DNA from: Oscillibacter sp.
GTDB taxonomy: Bacteria > Bacillota > Clostridia > Oscillospirales > Oscillospiraceae
NCBI GenBank assembly: GCA_017447005.1
Contig: JAFSOM010000328.1
Coordinates: forward strand, 1-9,789
DNA: 9,789 nucleotides
Direction of reading: 5' to 3'
Shown one piece after another: positions 1 to 6,617 of this stretch. Position 1 is the first letter of the stretch; every line of letters begins with the position of its first letter. The notes below the pieces were generated by a model. It was not told the origin of the DNA and ran no database searches. It worked only from the letters and a program-made list of their open reading frames with translations. The position numbers and the translations under genes are program-made.

Positions 1-9
1 GCCGGAGTC

Positions 10-38
10 TTGCGCAATTCCCCCGCGCCGTTTATAAT
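10..38 (+). promoter_or_regulatory. Promoter of the fructokinase-amylosucrase operon
   Basis: A perfect -10 box TATAAT lies at 33-38, exactly 17 bases after a TTGCGC -35-like box at 10-15. Transcription would start near base 45, giving a leader of about 75 bases. The leader contains a 12-base palindrome (TCCGGCGCCGGA, 62-73). The -35 box matches the consensus only in TTG, but the same TTGCGC with the same spacer precedes the toxin gene of this window, which supports the call. Prediction from sequence only. Confidence 0.7.
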
Positions 39-100
39 AGAAAATGATTTGTCCATGTGAATCCGGCGCCGGAGTTCCGGTTCCGTTTCGCGGGCGACAC

Positions 101-122
101 AGGAGAGGAGACGATGAGTTGA
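101..122 (+). promoter_or_regulatory. Tandem Shine-Dalgarno with two-codon ORF at the scrK start
   Basis: Two consecutive AGGAG motifs (101-105 and 106-110) are each followed by exactly 8 bases and then a start codon: the first by ATG at 114, the second by TTG at 119. The ATG frame is only ATG AGT TGA, a Met-Ser-stop mini-ORF overlapping the TTG start. The TTG frame is the fructokinase. The arrangement is directly visible; any effect on initiation is inference. Confidence 0.5.
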
Positions 123-1090
123 AACTGGATTTGTTGACGGTAGGAGAGGTACTCATTGACCTGACCCAGACGGGCGTGGACAGCAGAGGCGTGCGGCTTC
201 TTGCGGCGAACCCCGGCGGCGCCCCGGCGAACGCGGCGGTAGCGGCGGCGCGTCTCGGCGCAAACGCGGCTTTCGCCGGGTGCGTGGGGGACGATTCCTT
301 CGGCGCGAGCCTGATTCAGACCCTCAAAGACAACAACGTTGACGTGTCGGCGGTCGCCGTTGACCCGGAAGTCCCCACCACGCTGGCGGTCGTGACGGTG
401 GACGAGACCGGAGAGCGCAGTTTTACGTTCTACCGCGGCCCCGGCGCCGACTTGCAACTGACGCGCAAACAAATTCCCGATTCCCTGCTTGCCGACGCGA
501 AAATCGTGCACTTCGGAAGCGTCAGCCTCACGGCGGACCCGTCCCGCACGGCTACCCTTACCGCCGCGAAAGACGCGAAAAAACTCGGCGCCCTGATTAC
601 CTATGACCCCAACTACCGCGCCGCGCTCTGGCCCAAAAACGAGGACGCCGGGGCGAGAATGCGCGAACCCCTGCCCATGGTCGACGTGCTGAAAATCAGC
701 GACGAGGAAATGGTTCTCATGTCCGGGAAGGACACCCCGGAGGCCGCCGCGGAAGTCCTCACCGGACAGGGTATCAAACTCGTACTGATTACCTTAGGCG
801 GCGCGGGCGTGTATTACCGTCTGGCCACAGGCGCGGAGGCCGTCACGGGCACGGTACCCGGATTCGCCGTGAAAATCGCCGACACCAACGGCGCGGGCGA
901 TACGTTCTTTGGCGCCGTGTTGCGTTGTCTGGCCAAACGCGGAAACCCGCTGGAAGGCTTGGAGAAGGACGAACTCGAACGCATTCTCCGCTTTGCCAAT
1001 AAGGCCGCGTCGCTGACCGTCAGCCGTCCGGGCGCGCTCCCCGCCATGCCGTGGCTCAAAGAACTGGAAGAGGAGGGCATTTTACCGTGA
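119..1090 (+). CDS. scrK: Fructokinase, PfkB/ribokinase family
   Basis: An ATP-dependent cytoplasmic sugar kinase of 323 residues, most likely converting fructose to fructose 6-phosphate. Seen: the PfkB N-terminal sugar-binding signature NPGGAPANAA (residues 31-40), the NYRAALW segment typical of bacterial fructokinases, and the C-terminal signature DTNGAGDTFFGA with GAGD at 258-261, where Asp261 would be the catalytic base and the loop forms the anion hole. Length is normal for the family. The TTG start at 119 is chosen because the reading frame upstream is low-complexity and unlike the family, and an AGGAG ends 8 bases before it. The stop overlaps the GTG start of the amylosucrase gene by 4 bases (GTGA), implying translational coupling. 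Amylosucrase releases fructose, so pairing with a fructokinase makes sense. Other PfkB sugars (such as 2-keto-3-deoxygluconate) cannot be fully excluded. Confidence 0.88.
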   Translation: MKLDLLTVGEVLIDLTQTGVDSRGVRLLAANPGGAPANAAVAAARLGANAAFAGCVGDDSFGASLIQTLKDNNVDVSAVAVDPEVPTTLAVVTVDETGERSFTFYRGPGADLQLTRKQIPDSLLADAKIVHFGSVSLTADPSRTATLTAAKDAKKLGALITYDPNYRAALWPKNEDAGARMREPLPMVDVLKISDEEMVLMSGKDTPEAAAEVLTGQGIKLVLITLGGAGVYYRLATGAEAVTGTVPGFAVKIADTNGAGDTFFGAVLRCLAKRGNPLEGLEKDELERILRFANKAASLTVSRPGALPAMPWLKELEEEGILP

Positions 1091-2928
1091 CAAGAGAAGA
1101 CCAGATTTTCTATGACCGCCTTTGGTCGAAATACGACGAATTGCGCTGGCTCTATATGGAGCTGTACGGCAATGAGGCCGCGTTCGACTACTTCCGCACC
1201 ATGCTTTATAAGGCGTACAGCGAGAGAAGCCCGGAACTGCGTCTCATGGACGAGGCCCGGGAGGCCCACCCCGACTGGTACCGCGAACGCGACGTGCTCG
1301 GTACGCTGATGTACGTCCAGTGCTTCGGAAAGACGCTCAAGGGCGTACAGAAACACCTTGATTACATTGAGGAAAGCGGCGTCAACTATATTCACTATAT
1401 GCCCCTGCTGCAAAGCCCCAAGGGACGCAGTGACGGCGGCTACGCGGTCTCCGACTTCCGCGCCGTGGAGCCGGAACTTGGCACCATGGAGGAACTCGCC
1501 GAACTGAACGCTGACTGCCACCGTCGCGGCATTTCCGTCTGCCTTGACTTTGTGATGAATCACACCAGTGAAGACCACGAATGGGCCGTGCGCGCCCGCG
1601 CCGGAGACCCCGAATATCAGCGGCGTTACTTCTTCTACGACAACTGGGATATTCCCAACGAGTTTGAAAAGACCATGCCGCAAGTCTTCCCGCAGACGGC
1701 GCCGGGTAACTTTAGCTGGTGTCCGGAGGCTGGGAAAGTCGTCATGACAACGTTCTGGCCCTATCAGTGGGACCTCAACTACGCCAACCCCGTCGTATTC
1801 AACGAAATGACGGACAACATGCTCTACCTGTGCAATCAGGGCGTGGACATCATCCGCCTTGACGCCACGCCGTATATCTGGAAAGAGCTGTACACCAGTT
1901 GCCGCAACCTGCCGAAAGTGCACACGCTCGTGCGCATGATGCGCCTTGCCGCCGAAATCGTCTGCCCCGGCACCTTACTGCTCGGCGAAATTGTCATGGA
2001 GCCGTCGAAAGTGGTTCCGTACTTCGGCACCGTCGAAAAGCCCGAATGCCACATGCTCTACAACGTCACGACGATGGCCAGCACTTGGCACACCGTCGCT
2101 ACCGCCGACGTTCGCCTGCTCCGTCACCAGATGGAGACCGTTTTCGCCCTGCCCAAACAGTACACCTTCCTGAACTATCTCCGCTGTCACGACGACATCG
2201 GATGGGGCCTTGACTATCCGTTCCTGAAAACTTTCGGCGTGGATGAAGTCTCTCACAAGAAGTATCTGAACGACTGGTTCACGGGCAAGTATCCGGGAAG
2301 CCTGTCACGCGGCGAACTCTACAACGACGACCCGCGTCTGGGCGACGCCCGGATGTGCGGCACGACGGCGTCCCTGTGCGGCGCGGAGGGCGCGGAGGAG
2401 GCCAACGACCAAGCCGCGCTTGACCTCGCGCTCCGTCTCGACGAAACCTTGCACGCGTTCCTGTTGACGCAGAGCGGCATTCCCGTACTCTACAGCGGCG
2501 ACGAAATCGCGCAGTTGAACGATAACGACTACCACGACGACCCCTTGAAGGTGGAGGACAGCCGTTACATCCACCGCGGCGACTTCTCGTGGAAGGACGC
2601 CGAAAAGCGGAATGACCCGTCCACGCGTCAGGGCCGGATTTACGCCTTCCTGCGCAAGATTGAGACGCTCCGCGCCGACCATCCCGTATTCGACCCCGAC
2701 GCCGACGTGTGGACGATGGAACCGCTCAACGACCATGTCCTCGCAATCGGACGCTATTACCGGAAGGAAAAGCTGTTGGCGCTGTTCAACTTCTCCGCGA
2801 TTGAGCAATCCGCGTGGCTCAACGAACCCGAAAACTACGTGGACTTGCTGACCGGAAAGCCGCGTTCCGATTTGAAAGTCGACCTTCCCGGTTACGGCTT
2901 CGCGTGGCTGTATACCAAACTCGACTAA
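1087..2928 (+). CDS. Amylosucrase-type sucrose glucosyltransferase (GH13 subfamily 4)
   Basis: A retaining alpha-glucosidase-fold enzyme of 613 residues, probably cytoplasmic (no signal peptide). Amylosucrase transfers glucose from sucrose to an alpha-1,4-glucan and releases fructose; some relatives simply hydrolyse sucrose. Seen: a helical N-terminal region, then the (beta/alpha)8 barrel with MNHTSEDHEW (His159), IIRLDA (Arg257, nucleophile Asp259), LLGE (acid/base Glu301) and RCHDD (His368, Asp369). SDGGYAV (Asp116) and EDSRY (Arg493) align with the Asp144-Arg509 salt bridge that closes the sucrose pocket in Neisseria polysaccharea amylosucrase. NDPST follows, then a C-terminal beta domain. 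Length fits the family (about 630). The GTG start at 1087 is 9 bases after AGGAGGG (1071-1077) and overlaps the scrK stop. Whether it polymerises or hydrolyses cannot be read from sequence. Confidence 0.88.
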   Translation: MTREDQIFYDRLWSKYDELRWLYMELYGNEAAFDYFRTMLYKAYSERSPELRLMDEAREAHPDWYRERDVLGTLMYVQCFGKTLKGVQKHLDYIEESGVNYIHYMPLLQSPKGRSDGGYAVSDFRAVEPELGTMEELAELNADCHRRGISVCLDFVMNHTSEDHEWAVRARAGDPEYQRRYFFYDNWDIPNEFEKTMPQVFPQTAPGNFSWCPEAGKVVMTTFWPYQWDLNYANPVVFNEMTDNMLYLCNQGVDIIRLDATPYIWKELYTSCRNLPKVHTLVRMMRLAAEIVCPGTLLLGEIVMEPSKVVPYFGTVEKPECHMLYNVTTMASTWHTVATADVRLLRHQMETVFALPKQYTFLNYLRCHDDIGWGLDYPFLKTFGVDEVSHKKYLNDWFTGKYPGSLSRGELYNDDPRLGDARMCGTTASLCGAEGAEEANDQAALDLALRLDETLHAFLLTQSGIPVLYSGDEIAQLNDNDYHDDPLKVEDSRYIHRGDFSWKDAEKRNDPSTRQGRIYAFLRKIETLRADHPVFDPDADVWTMEPLNDHVLAIGRYYRKEKLLALFNFSAIEQSAWLNEPENYVDLLTGKPRSDLKVDLPGYGFAWLYTKLD

Positions 2929-2970
2929 AGTCACGCCGCGCTGGACAATCCCTCATCACGCTTACGCTGT

Positions 2971-3002
2971 CCCGCCCTGATTTCCCGGGGCGGGCGGCTT
3001 TT
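2971..3002 (+). terminator. Probable intrinsic terminator after the amylosucrase gene
   Basis: CCCGCCC (2971-2977) can pair with GGGCGGG (2988-2994), or in a shifted register CCGCCC with GGGCGG ending at 2997, right before C and TTTT (2999-3002). The stem is GC-rich but the T run is short, so termination may be partial and transcription could continue into the HAD phosphatase gene, for which no separate promoter is evident. Confidence 0.5.
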
Positions 3003-3024
3003 GTCAGCCGAAAAGGAATCCCGT

Positions 3025-3834
3025 ATGAAACTGATTTTTCTTGACATCGACGGCACCTTGACCATACCGGGCGAAAATGTCCCGCCGCAAAGCGCGCTCG
3101 ACGCCATCCGCGCCGCCCGGGAGAACGGACATAAAGTGTTTTTGTGCACCGGACGGAGTCGGAGCATGTCGGAAACCGTGGCGGCCTACGGTTTCGACGG
3201 CGCGATTTATTCCGCCGGAGGCTATATCGTCTGCGGCGGCGCCGTCGTCTACGACCACCCCATGAGCGCCGACGAACTCCGCCGCGTCCTCGACGCCATG
3301 CGCGACCCCGATATTTTCTGTATCCTCGAAACCTCGGAAACCACGTTCGCCGACGCGGACGCGGAGAGTTTTTCCGCCGCCGGAAACAGTGAGGCGGTAC
3401 GCTGGCGAAAAATGCTGACGGAAAGTTTCGACGTGCGGCCCATGCGCGACTATCGCGGCGAACCCGTCTATAAAGTTTCCTTCCTGTGTACGCGCCGCGC
3501 CGCGCTGGAATATCCCCGTCAGCGCTTAGAGGGCCGTTTTCAGTTCTGCCTACAGGATTTTCTCGTCGGCGACACGGTCAACGGGGAGCTTATCAACCGC
3601 GACTTCGACAAGGGCCGCGCTATTCGCCGCGTCTGCGACTATCTCGGCGCGTCTATCGACGATACCATCGGTTTCGGCGACAGCATGAATGACCTTGACA
3701 TGATTGCAACCGCCGGAATCGGCGTGTGCATGGGCAACGGGAGCGAAACCTTGAAAGCGCGTAGCGATAAAATCTGTCCGCCCGTGGACAAGGACGGTCT
3801 CGCAACGGCGTTCCGCGAACTCGGTCTCGCGTGA
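3025..3834 (+). CDS. HAD-IIB (Cof-type) sugar-phosphate phosphatase
   Basis: A cytoplasmic Mg-dependent phosphatase of 269 residues. All four HAD motifs are present: I, FLDIDGT with nucleophile Asp7 and acid/base Asp9; II, CTGRS with Thr42; III, Lys196 in DFDKGRAI; IV, GFGDSMND with Asp219 and Asp223 for the metal. The region between motifs II and III (about residues 80-185) is the C2B cap that sets substrate choice. Length is normal. ATG at 3025 follows AAGGA (3013-3017) by 7 bases. Cof-type enzymes are promiscuous on sugar phosphates and some are anti-stress phosphatases; the sucrose-phosphate phosphatases of plants and cyanobacteria belong to the same HAD-IIB class. The natural substrate is unknown. 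Its place between an amylosucrase and a sucrose PTS raises, but does not show, a role on sucrose 6-phosphate or another sugar phosphate. Confidence 0.85.
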   Translation: MKLIFLDIDGTLTIPGENVPPQSALDAIRAARENGHKVFLCTGRSRSMSETVAAYGFDGAIYSAGGYIVCGGAVVYDHPMSADELRRVLDAMRDPDIFCILETSETTFADADAESFSAAGNSEAVRWRKMLTESFDVRPMRDYRGEPVYKVSFLCTRRAALEYPRQRLEGRFQFCLQDFLVGDTVNGELINRDFDKGRAIRRVCDYLGASIDDTIGFGDSMNDLDMIATAGIGVCMGNGSETLKARSDKICPPVDKDGLATAFRELGLA

Positions 3835-3836
3835 CG

Positions 3837-3866
3837 CGTTCCGCCGCGGCAAAGGAAAGCGGAACG
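3837..3866. terminator. Hairpin between convergent genes, possible bidirectional terminator
   Basis: CGTTCCGC (3837-3844) and GCGGAACG (3859-3866) form a perfect 8-base-pair stem with a 14-base loop. It sits in the 59-base gap where the plus-strand phosphatase gene and the minus-strand antitoxin gene converge, as expected for a shared terminator. Neither side has a good T run, so efficiency is uncertain. Confidence 0.42.
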
Positions 3867-3893
3867 TCCGTTACAGGGCGCTCCGCTTGACGC

Positions 3894-4085
3894 TTATCCG
3901 AATTTCCGCAGAAGTCCGGCGTCGTCCTGACGGGGATTCACGCGCCGGAACTGCCGGAGTTGCTCTTCGGTCATTTCCGGGCAATCCTCGTCAAAAACAA
4001 TGGGATACTTTGCGGCTTCCTCAATTTCGGCAATCTGTTCGGGCGTGAGGGGCGTTCCCTTTTTGCGATTATACGTCACCAGCAT
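3894..4085 (-). CDS. Short BrnA-like antitoxin
   Basis: A 63-residue acidic protein encoded immediately after the BrnT-type toxin, overlapping its 3' end by 17 bases. The segment LTPEQIAEIEEAAKYPIVFD followed by EDCPEMTEEQL resembles the N-terminal, toxin-wrapping part of BrnA antitoxins (a helix, then an acidic Pro-Glu stretch). Full BrnA proteins are around 90-100 residues and end in a ribbon-helix-helix DNA-binding domain; here only about 20 residues follow (RQFRRVNPRQ and a basic tail), too little for that domain. The ATG at 4085 is preferred over the upstream frame because AAGGAG ends about 8 bases before it. The family call rests on position and weak motif similarity. Confidence 0.65.
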   Translation of the reverse strand: MLVTYNRKKGTPLTPEQIAEIEEAAKYPIVFDEDCPEMTEEQLRQFRRVNPRQDDAGLLRKFG

Positions 4086-4359
4086 AATAAATTCTCCTTT
4101 CTTCAGCGGTCGCAAGCCGGGCCGAAATGATTCTGATTTTATCCCGTCTCTCGGTATACACTACAAACAGAATATTCCGCACCATGCCTATCGTATTATA
4201 TCGGTCTTCGTCCTCGCTATGCGCCGCGTCATACCATTCTATGCGGTTTTCGTCGTCAAACACGGCGGTCGCGGTCTCAAAGCGTATCTTGTGCTTGGCG
4301 TAGTTCAGCCGCGCCTTTTCATCGTCCCATTCAAAGCGTTCGCCCCACTCGTACAACAC
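4069..4359 (-). CDS. brnT: BrnT-type ribonuclease toxin
   Basis: A 96-residue protein of the BrnT (DUF497) family, RelE-like fold toxins that cut RNA and stop growth until bound by BrnA. Seen: the N-terminal signature FEWDDEKARLNYAKHKIRFE (residues 9-28), AVFDD (32-36), HSEDEDRYNTIG (47-58), VVYTER (66-71) and the C-terminal RIISAR (76-81), all in family order and spacing. An in-frame start 123 bases further upstream exists, but the GTG at 4359 is chosen because AAGGAGG (4368-4374) lies 8 bases upstream and the TATAAT box (4384-4389) puts the transcript start near 4377, downstream of the alternative start. The gene overlaps the antitoxin by 17 bases. Toxin-first order is the usual brnTA arrangement. 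Catalytic residues were not verified individually. Confidence 0.85.
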   Translation of the reverse strand: MLYEWGERFEWDDEKARLNYAKHKIRFETATAVFDDENRIEWYDAAHSEDEDRYNTIGMVRNILFVVYTERRDKIRIISARLATAEERRIYYAGDV

Positions 4360-4383
4360 ACGAACCGCCTCCTTGCGTTCGTC

Positions 4384-4412
4384 ATTATACAGGATTTCCG
4401 GGCGCGGCGCAA
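4384..4412 (-). promoter_or_regulatory. Promoter of the toxin-antitoxin operon
   Basis: On the minus strand a perfect TATAAT (plus positions 4384-4389) is 17 bases downstream of TTGCGC (4407-4412). The transcript would begin near 4377, leaving a leader of under 20 bases that contains the AAGGAGG site. The boxes and spacer equal those of the fructokinase promoter. Confidence 0.68.
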
Positions 4413-4451
4413 GGGAAACATTCCCGCTCCGCATAAAAGCCCGCGCCCATT

Positions 4452-4505
4452 GACGCATTGCACAAGGTTTTCGTCGGTCCATTAGACGCTTTGCACAAGG
4501 GACCG
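4452..4505. repeat. Pair of 16-base direct repeats with an inverted repeat
   Basis: GACGCATTGCACAAGG (4452-4467) and GACGCTTTGCACAAGG (4485-4500) differ at one base and start 33 bases apart, three helical turns. CGGTCC (4475-4480) and GGACCG (4500-4505) form an interleaved inverted repeat. The pair lies between the divergent toxin and permease promoters, roughly 65-115 bases upstream of the permease transcript start, where activator or repressor sites are often found. No regulator is encoded in the window. Confidence 0.5.
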
Positions 4506-4530
4506 CTGAAATGTTTATGGATTTTGCGGC

Positions 4531-4559
4531 TTTACAAAATGATAAAAAAAGGTTACAAT
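4531..4559 (+). promoter_or_regulatory. Promoter of the sucrose PTS permease gene
   Basis: TTTACA (4531-4536), a 17-base AT-rich spacer and TACAAT (4554-4559), each box one mismatch from the sigma-A consensus, in the most AT-rich stretch of the area. Transcription would start near 4566, leaving a leader of about 76 bases. The leader holds a small hairpin, GGTTTTC (4596-4602) with GGAAACC (4608-4614), just before the ribosome site. I do not see a RAT-type antiterminator target. Confidence 0.72.
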
Positions 4560-4641
4560 ATGTTATGTTTTACGGGCGCCGAAACTGCCCCGCACGGTTT
4601 TCGCGCCGGAAACCATGGAAACAAGAAAGGGAGAGTGAGAC

Positions 4642-6516
4642 ATGGCACTGGACTATCGGAAATGCGCGGAGGAAATCTTCAGCCATCTCGGTGGTAAGGA
4701 GAACGTCGTCAGCGCCGCGCACTGCGCAACCCGTCTGCGTCTTGTCATCGCGGACAACAGCAAGATGGACATGAAGGCTCTGGAAGATGTGGAAGGCGTC
4801 AAGGGCGTTTTCTCCAATGCCGGACAGCTTCAGCTCATCATTGGCACCGGTACCGTCAACAAGGTTTATGACGAATTTCTCGCTATCACCGGCCTGACCG
4901 CCGCCAGCAAGGAAGAAGTCAAAGCCGCCGCCGCCGCGCAACAGCCCCTGCCCAAACGCATGGTCAAAGCCTTGGGCGACGTGTTCGTCCCCATTCTTCC
5001 CGCTATCGTGGCTTCCGGCCTGATGATGGGCCTCGTGGAAGCGCTCGGTAAAATCCCCGGACTTGGTTTCGCCGAAACCGACTGGTACGGTTTCCTCGAC
5101 ATGGTAGCCAACACCGCGTTCGCGTATCTGCCCGTTATCGTCGCCGTATCCGCCGCCCGCGTGTTTGGCGGTAACATCTTCCTTGGCGCCGTCGTGGGTC
5201 TGCTGATGATTCACTCCGCCCTGACGAACGGCTGGAACGCCGCCAACGGTTATGACGTTTGGTATCTCTTTGGACACATTGAAATTGGCGGCTACACGCT
5301 CGGTCAGATTAACCAGCTCGGTTATCAGGGCCACGTCATCCCGGTCGTCATATCCGTGTGGTTCATGTGCCAGTGGGAGAAATGGCTCCACAAGCACGTT
5401 CCCGAAATGATTGACCTGTTCGTTACCCCGCTGTGCACCGTGTTCGTCACCGCTCTGCTGACGTTCATGGTCATCGGCCCTATCTTCTCCTCTCTGGAAA
5501 CCATCGTGCTGAACTTCGCGCAGATTATCGTGCACAACCCCATTGGCGCCATGGTCATGGGCGCGGTCTATCCGGCTACGGTCGTTATGGGCCTGCACCA
5601 TATGTACAACGTCATTGAGGCGGGCATGCTCTCCTCCGTAGGCCTCAATACGTGGATGCCGATTGCCTCCGCCGCGAACTTCGCGCAGTTCGGCGCCTGC
5701 TTGGCGGTCGGCCTCAAGGCGAAAAACAACAAGACGAAAGTTATTGCGATTCCGTCCTCCGCTTCCGCCGCGCTCGGCATTACCGAACCCGCCATCTTCG
5801 GCGTGAACATGCGTTTCTTTAAGCCCTTCGTATGCGGCATGGTCGGCGGCGCTGTCGGCGCGATTTTCGGCGCCATCACGGGTATCGGCGCCACCGCTTA
5901 CGGCGTAACCGGAATCCCCGGCTATCTGACCATCAACAATCCCGCCGTGTATACCATCCTGCTGGCGGTCTCCGGCGGCATTGCGTTCGTTGGCACGTGG
6001 TTCGTATGGAGCGAGGAAGAGGCCGCTCCGAAAGCCGCTCCTTCCGACATCCCCGCGCAACCCGCCCAGCCCCAACAGCCCGTAATTACCTGCGAGGCCG
6101 GTTCCGTACTGGCCCCCGTCCCCGGCAAGGTCATTTCCTACACGGAGATTCCCGACCCGACGTTCGCCGCTGGCGTCCTCGGTTCCGGCGTCGGCGTATG
6201 GCCCGAAGAAGGCGTCGTGCGCTCTCCCTATGACGGCACCATCTCCTCTGTCGCCGAAACGCAACGCGCCGTTGGCATTACCGGCCCCGGTGACATGGAA
6301 GTGCTGATTCATATCGGCGTGGACACGGTAGCCATGAACGGCGACGGCTTCCAAGCCCTTGTCAAAGAAGGCGACGAAGTCAAGGCCGGACAGCCGCTCG
6401 TGAAGTTCGACCGCGCCAAGATTAAGGCCGCCAACCATCCCGACGTTGTCGTGACGCTCCTGACCAACAGCGACGACTACAACAACGTCACGTTCCCCGG
6501 CGTCGTCAACGCCTGA
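4642..6516 (+). CDS. scrA: Sucrose-type PTS permease, fused IIB-IIC-IIA
   Basis: A 624-residue inner-membrane PTS permease of the glucose-sucrose superfamily, expected to import sucrose as sucrose 6-phosphate. Seen: IIB at residues 1-90 with phosphorylated Cys28 in SAAHCATRLRL; a multi-spanning IIC from about 105 to 455, with the substrate-site motif GITEP (379-383); a Pro/Ala/Gln-rich linker (about 465-485); and IIA from about 490, with phosphorylated His557 in VLIHIGVDTV. IPDPTFA and the IIB signature look more like sucrose than trehalose or beta-glucoside permeases. Residue 542, exactly 15 before His557 and normally the second conserved His of IIA (His75 of E. coli IIA-Glc), is Arg (codon CGC at 6265-6267). 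ATG at 4642 follows AAGGGAG. The 3' end merges into a tandem repeat. Substrate assignment is by family resemblance. Confidence 0.88.
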   Translation: MALDYRKCAEEIFSHLGGKENVVSAAHCATRLRLVIADNSKMDMKALEDVEGVKGVFSNAGQLQLIIGTGTVNKVYDEFLAITGLTAASKEEVKAAAAAQQPLPKRMVKALGDVFVPILPAIVASGLMMGLVEALGKIPGLGFAETDWYGFLDMVANTAFAYLPVIVAVSAARVFGGNIFLGAVVGLLMIHSALTNGWNAANGYDVWYLFGHIEIGGYTLGQINQLGYQGHVIPVVISVWFMCQWEKWLHKHVPEMIDLFVTPLCTVFVTALLTFMVIGPIFSSLETIVLNFAQIIVHNPIGAMVMGAVYPATVVMGLHHMYNVIEAGMLSSVGLNTWMPIASAANFAQFGACLAVGLKAKNNKTKVIAIPSSASAALGITEPAIFGVNMRFFKPFVCGMVGGAVGAIFGAITGIGATAYGVTGIPGYLTINNPAVYTILLAVSGGIAFVGTWFVWSEEEAAPKAAPSDIPAQPAQPQQPVITCEAGSVLAPVPGKVISYTEIPDPTFAAGVLGSGVGVWPEEGVVRSPYDGTISSVAETQRAVGITGPGDMEVLIHIGVDTVAMNGDGFQALVKEGDEVKAGQPLVKFDRAKIKAANHPDVVVTLLTNSDDYNNVTFPGVVNA

Positions 6517-6617
6517 TTGCAACGTTTTCCGGCGTATTTGCGCCCGATTGCGACGTTTCCCGGCGTAATCACGCCTGATTGCGACATTCTCCGGCGTAAT
6601 CAACGCCCGATTCGCGG
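6482..6617 (+). repeat. About 31-base tandem repeat seeded from the scrA 3' end
   Basis: Units at 6511-6541, 6542-6572 and 6573-6604, plus a partial at 6605-6617, share GCCYGATTGC, then ACGTTTCCCGGCGT, then an AATCAC-like end. The last coding bases of scrA (CACGTTCCCCGGCGT at 6489-6503, then GTCAACGCCTGA) match the same unit, so the stop codon region itself belongs to the array. Three full units, one coding degenerate unit and one partial. Confidence 0.75.

Noticed and set aside
44..118. An ATG at 44 as the fructokinase start
   Set aside because: It lies at the expected transcript start with no ribosome site, and the added residues are unlike any PfkB N-terminus.
814..1923. A minus-strand frame of 369 codons opposite the fructokinase and amylosucrase genes
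   Set aside because: It overlaps two well-supported genes and shows no motif, promoter or ribosome site.
4360..4482. A longer BrnT start at 4482 adding 41 residues
   Set aside because: The extra residues are not in the family, the TATAAT box lies inside them, and a perfect ribosome site directs the GTG at 4359.
4000..4485. A plus-strand frame of 161 codons opposite the toxin-antitoxin genes
   Set aside because: The minus strand has clear BrnT motifs, ribosome sites and a promoter; this frame has none and looks like a shadow.
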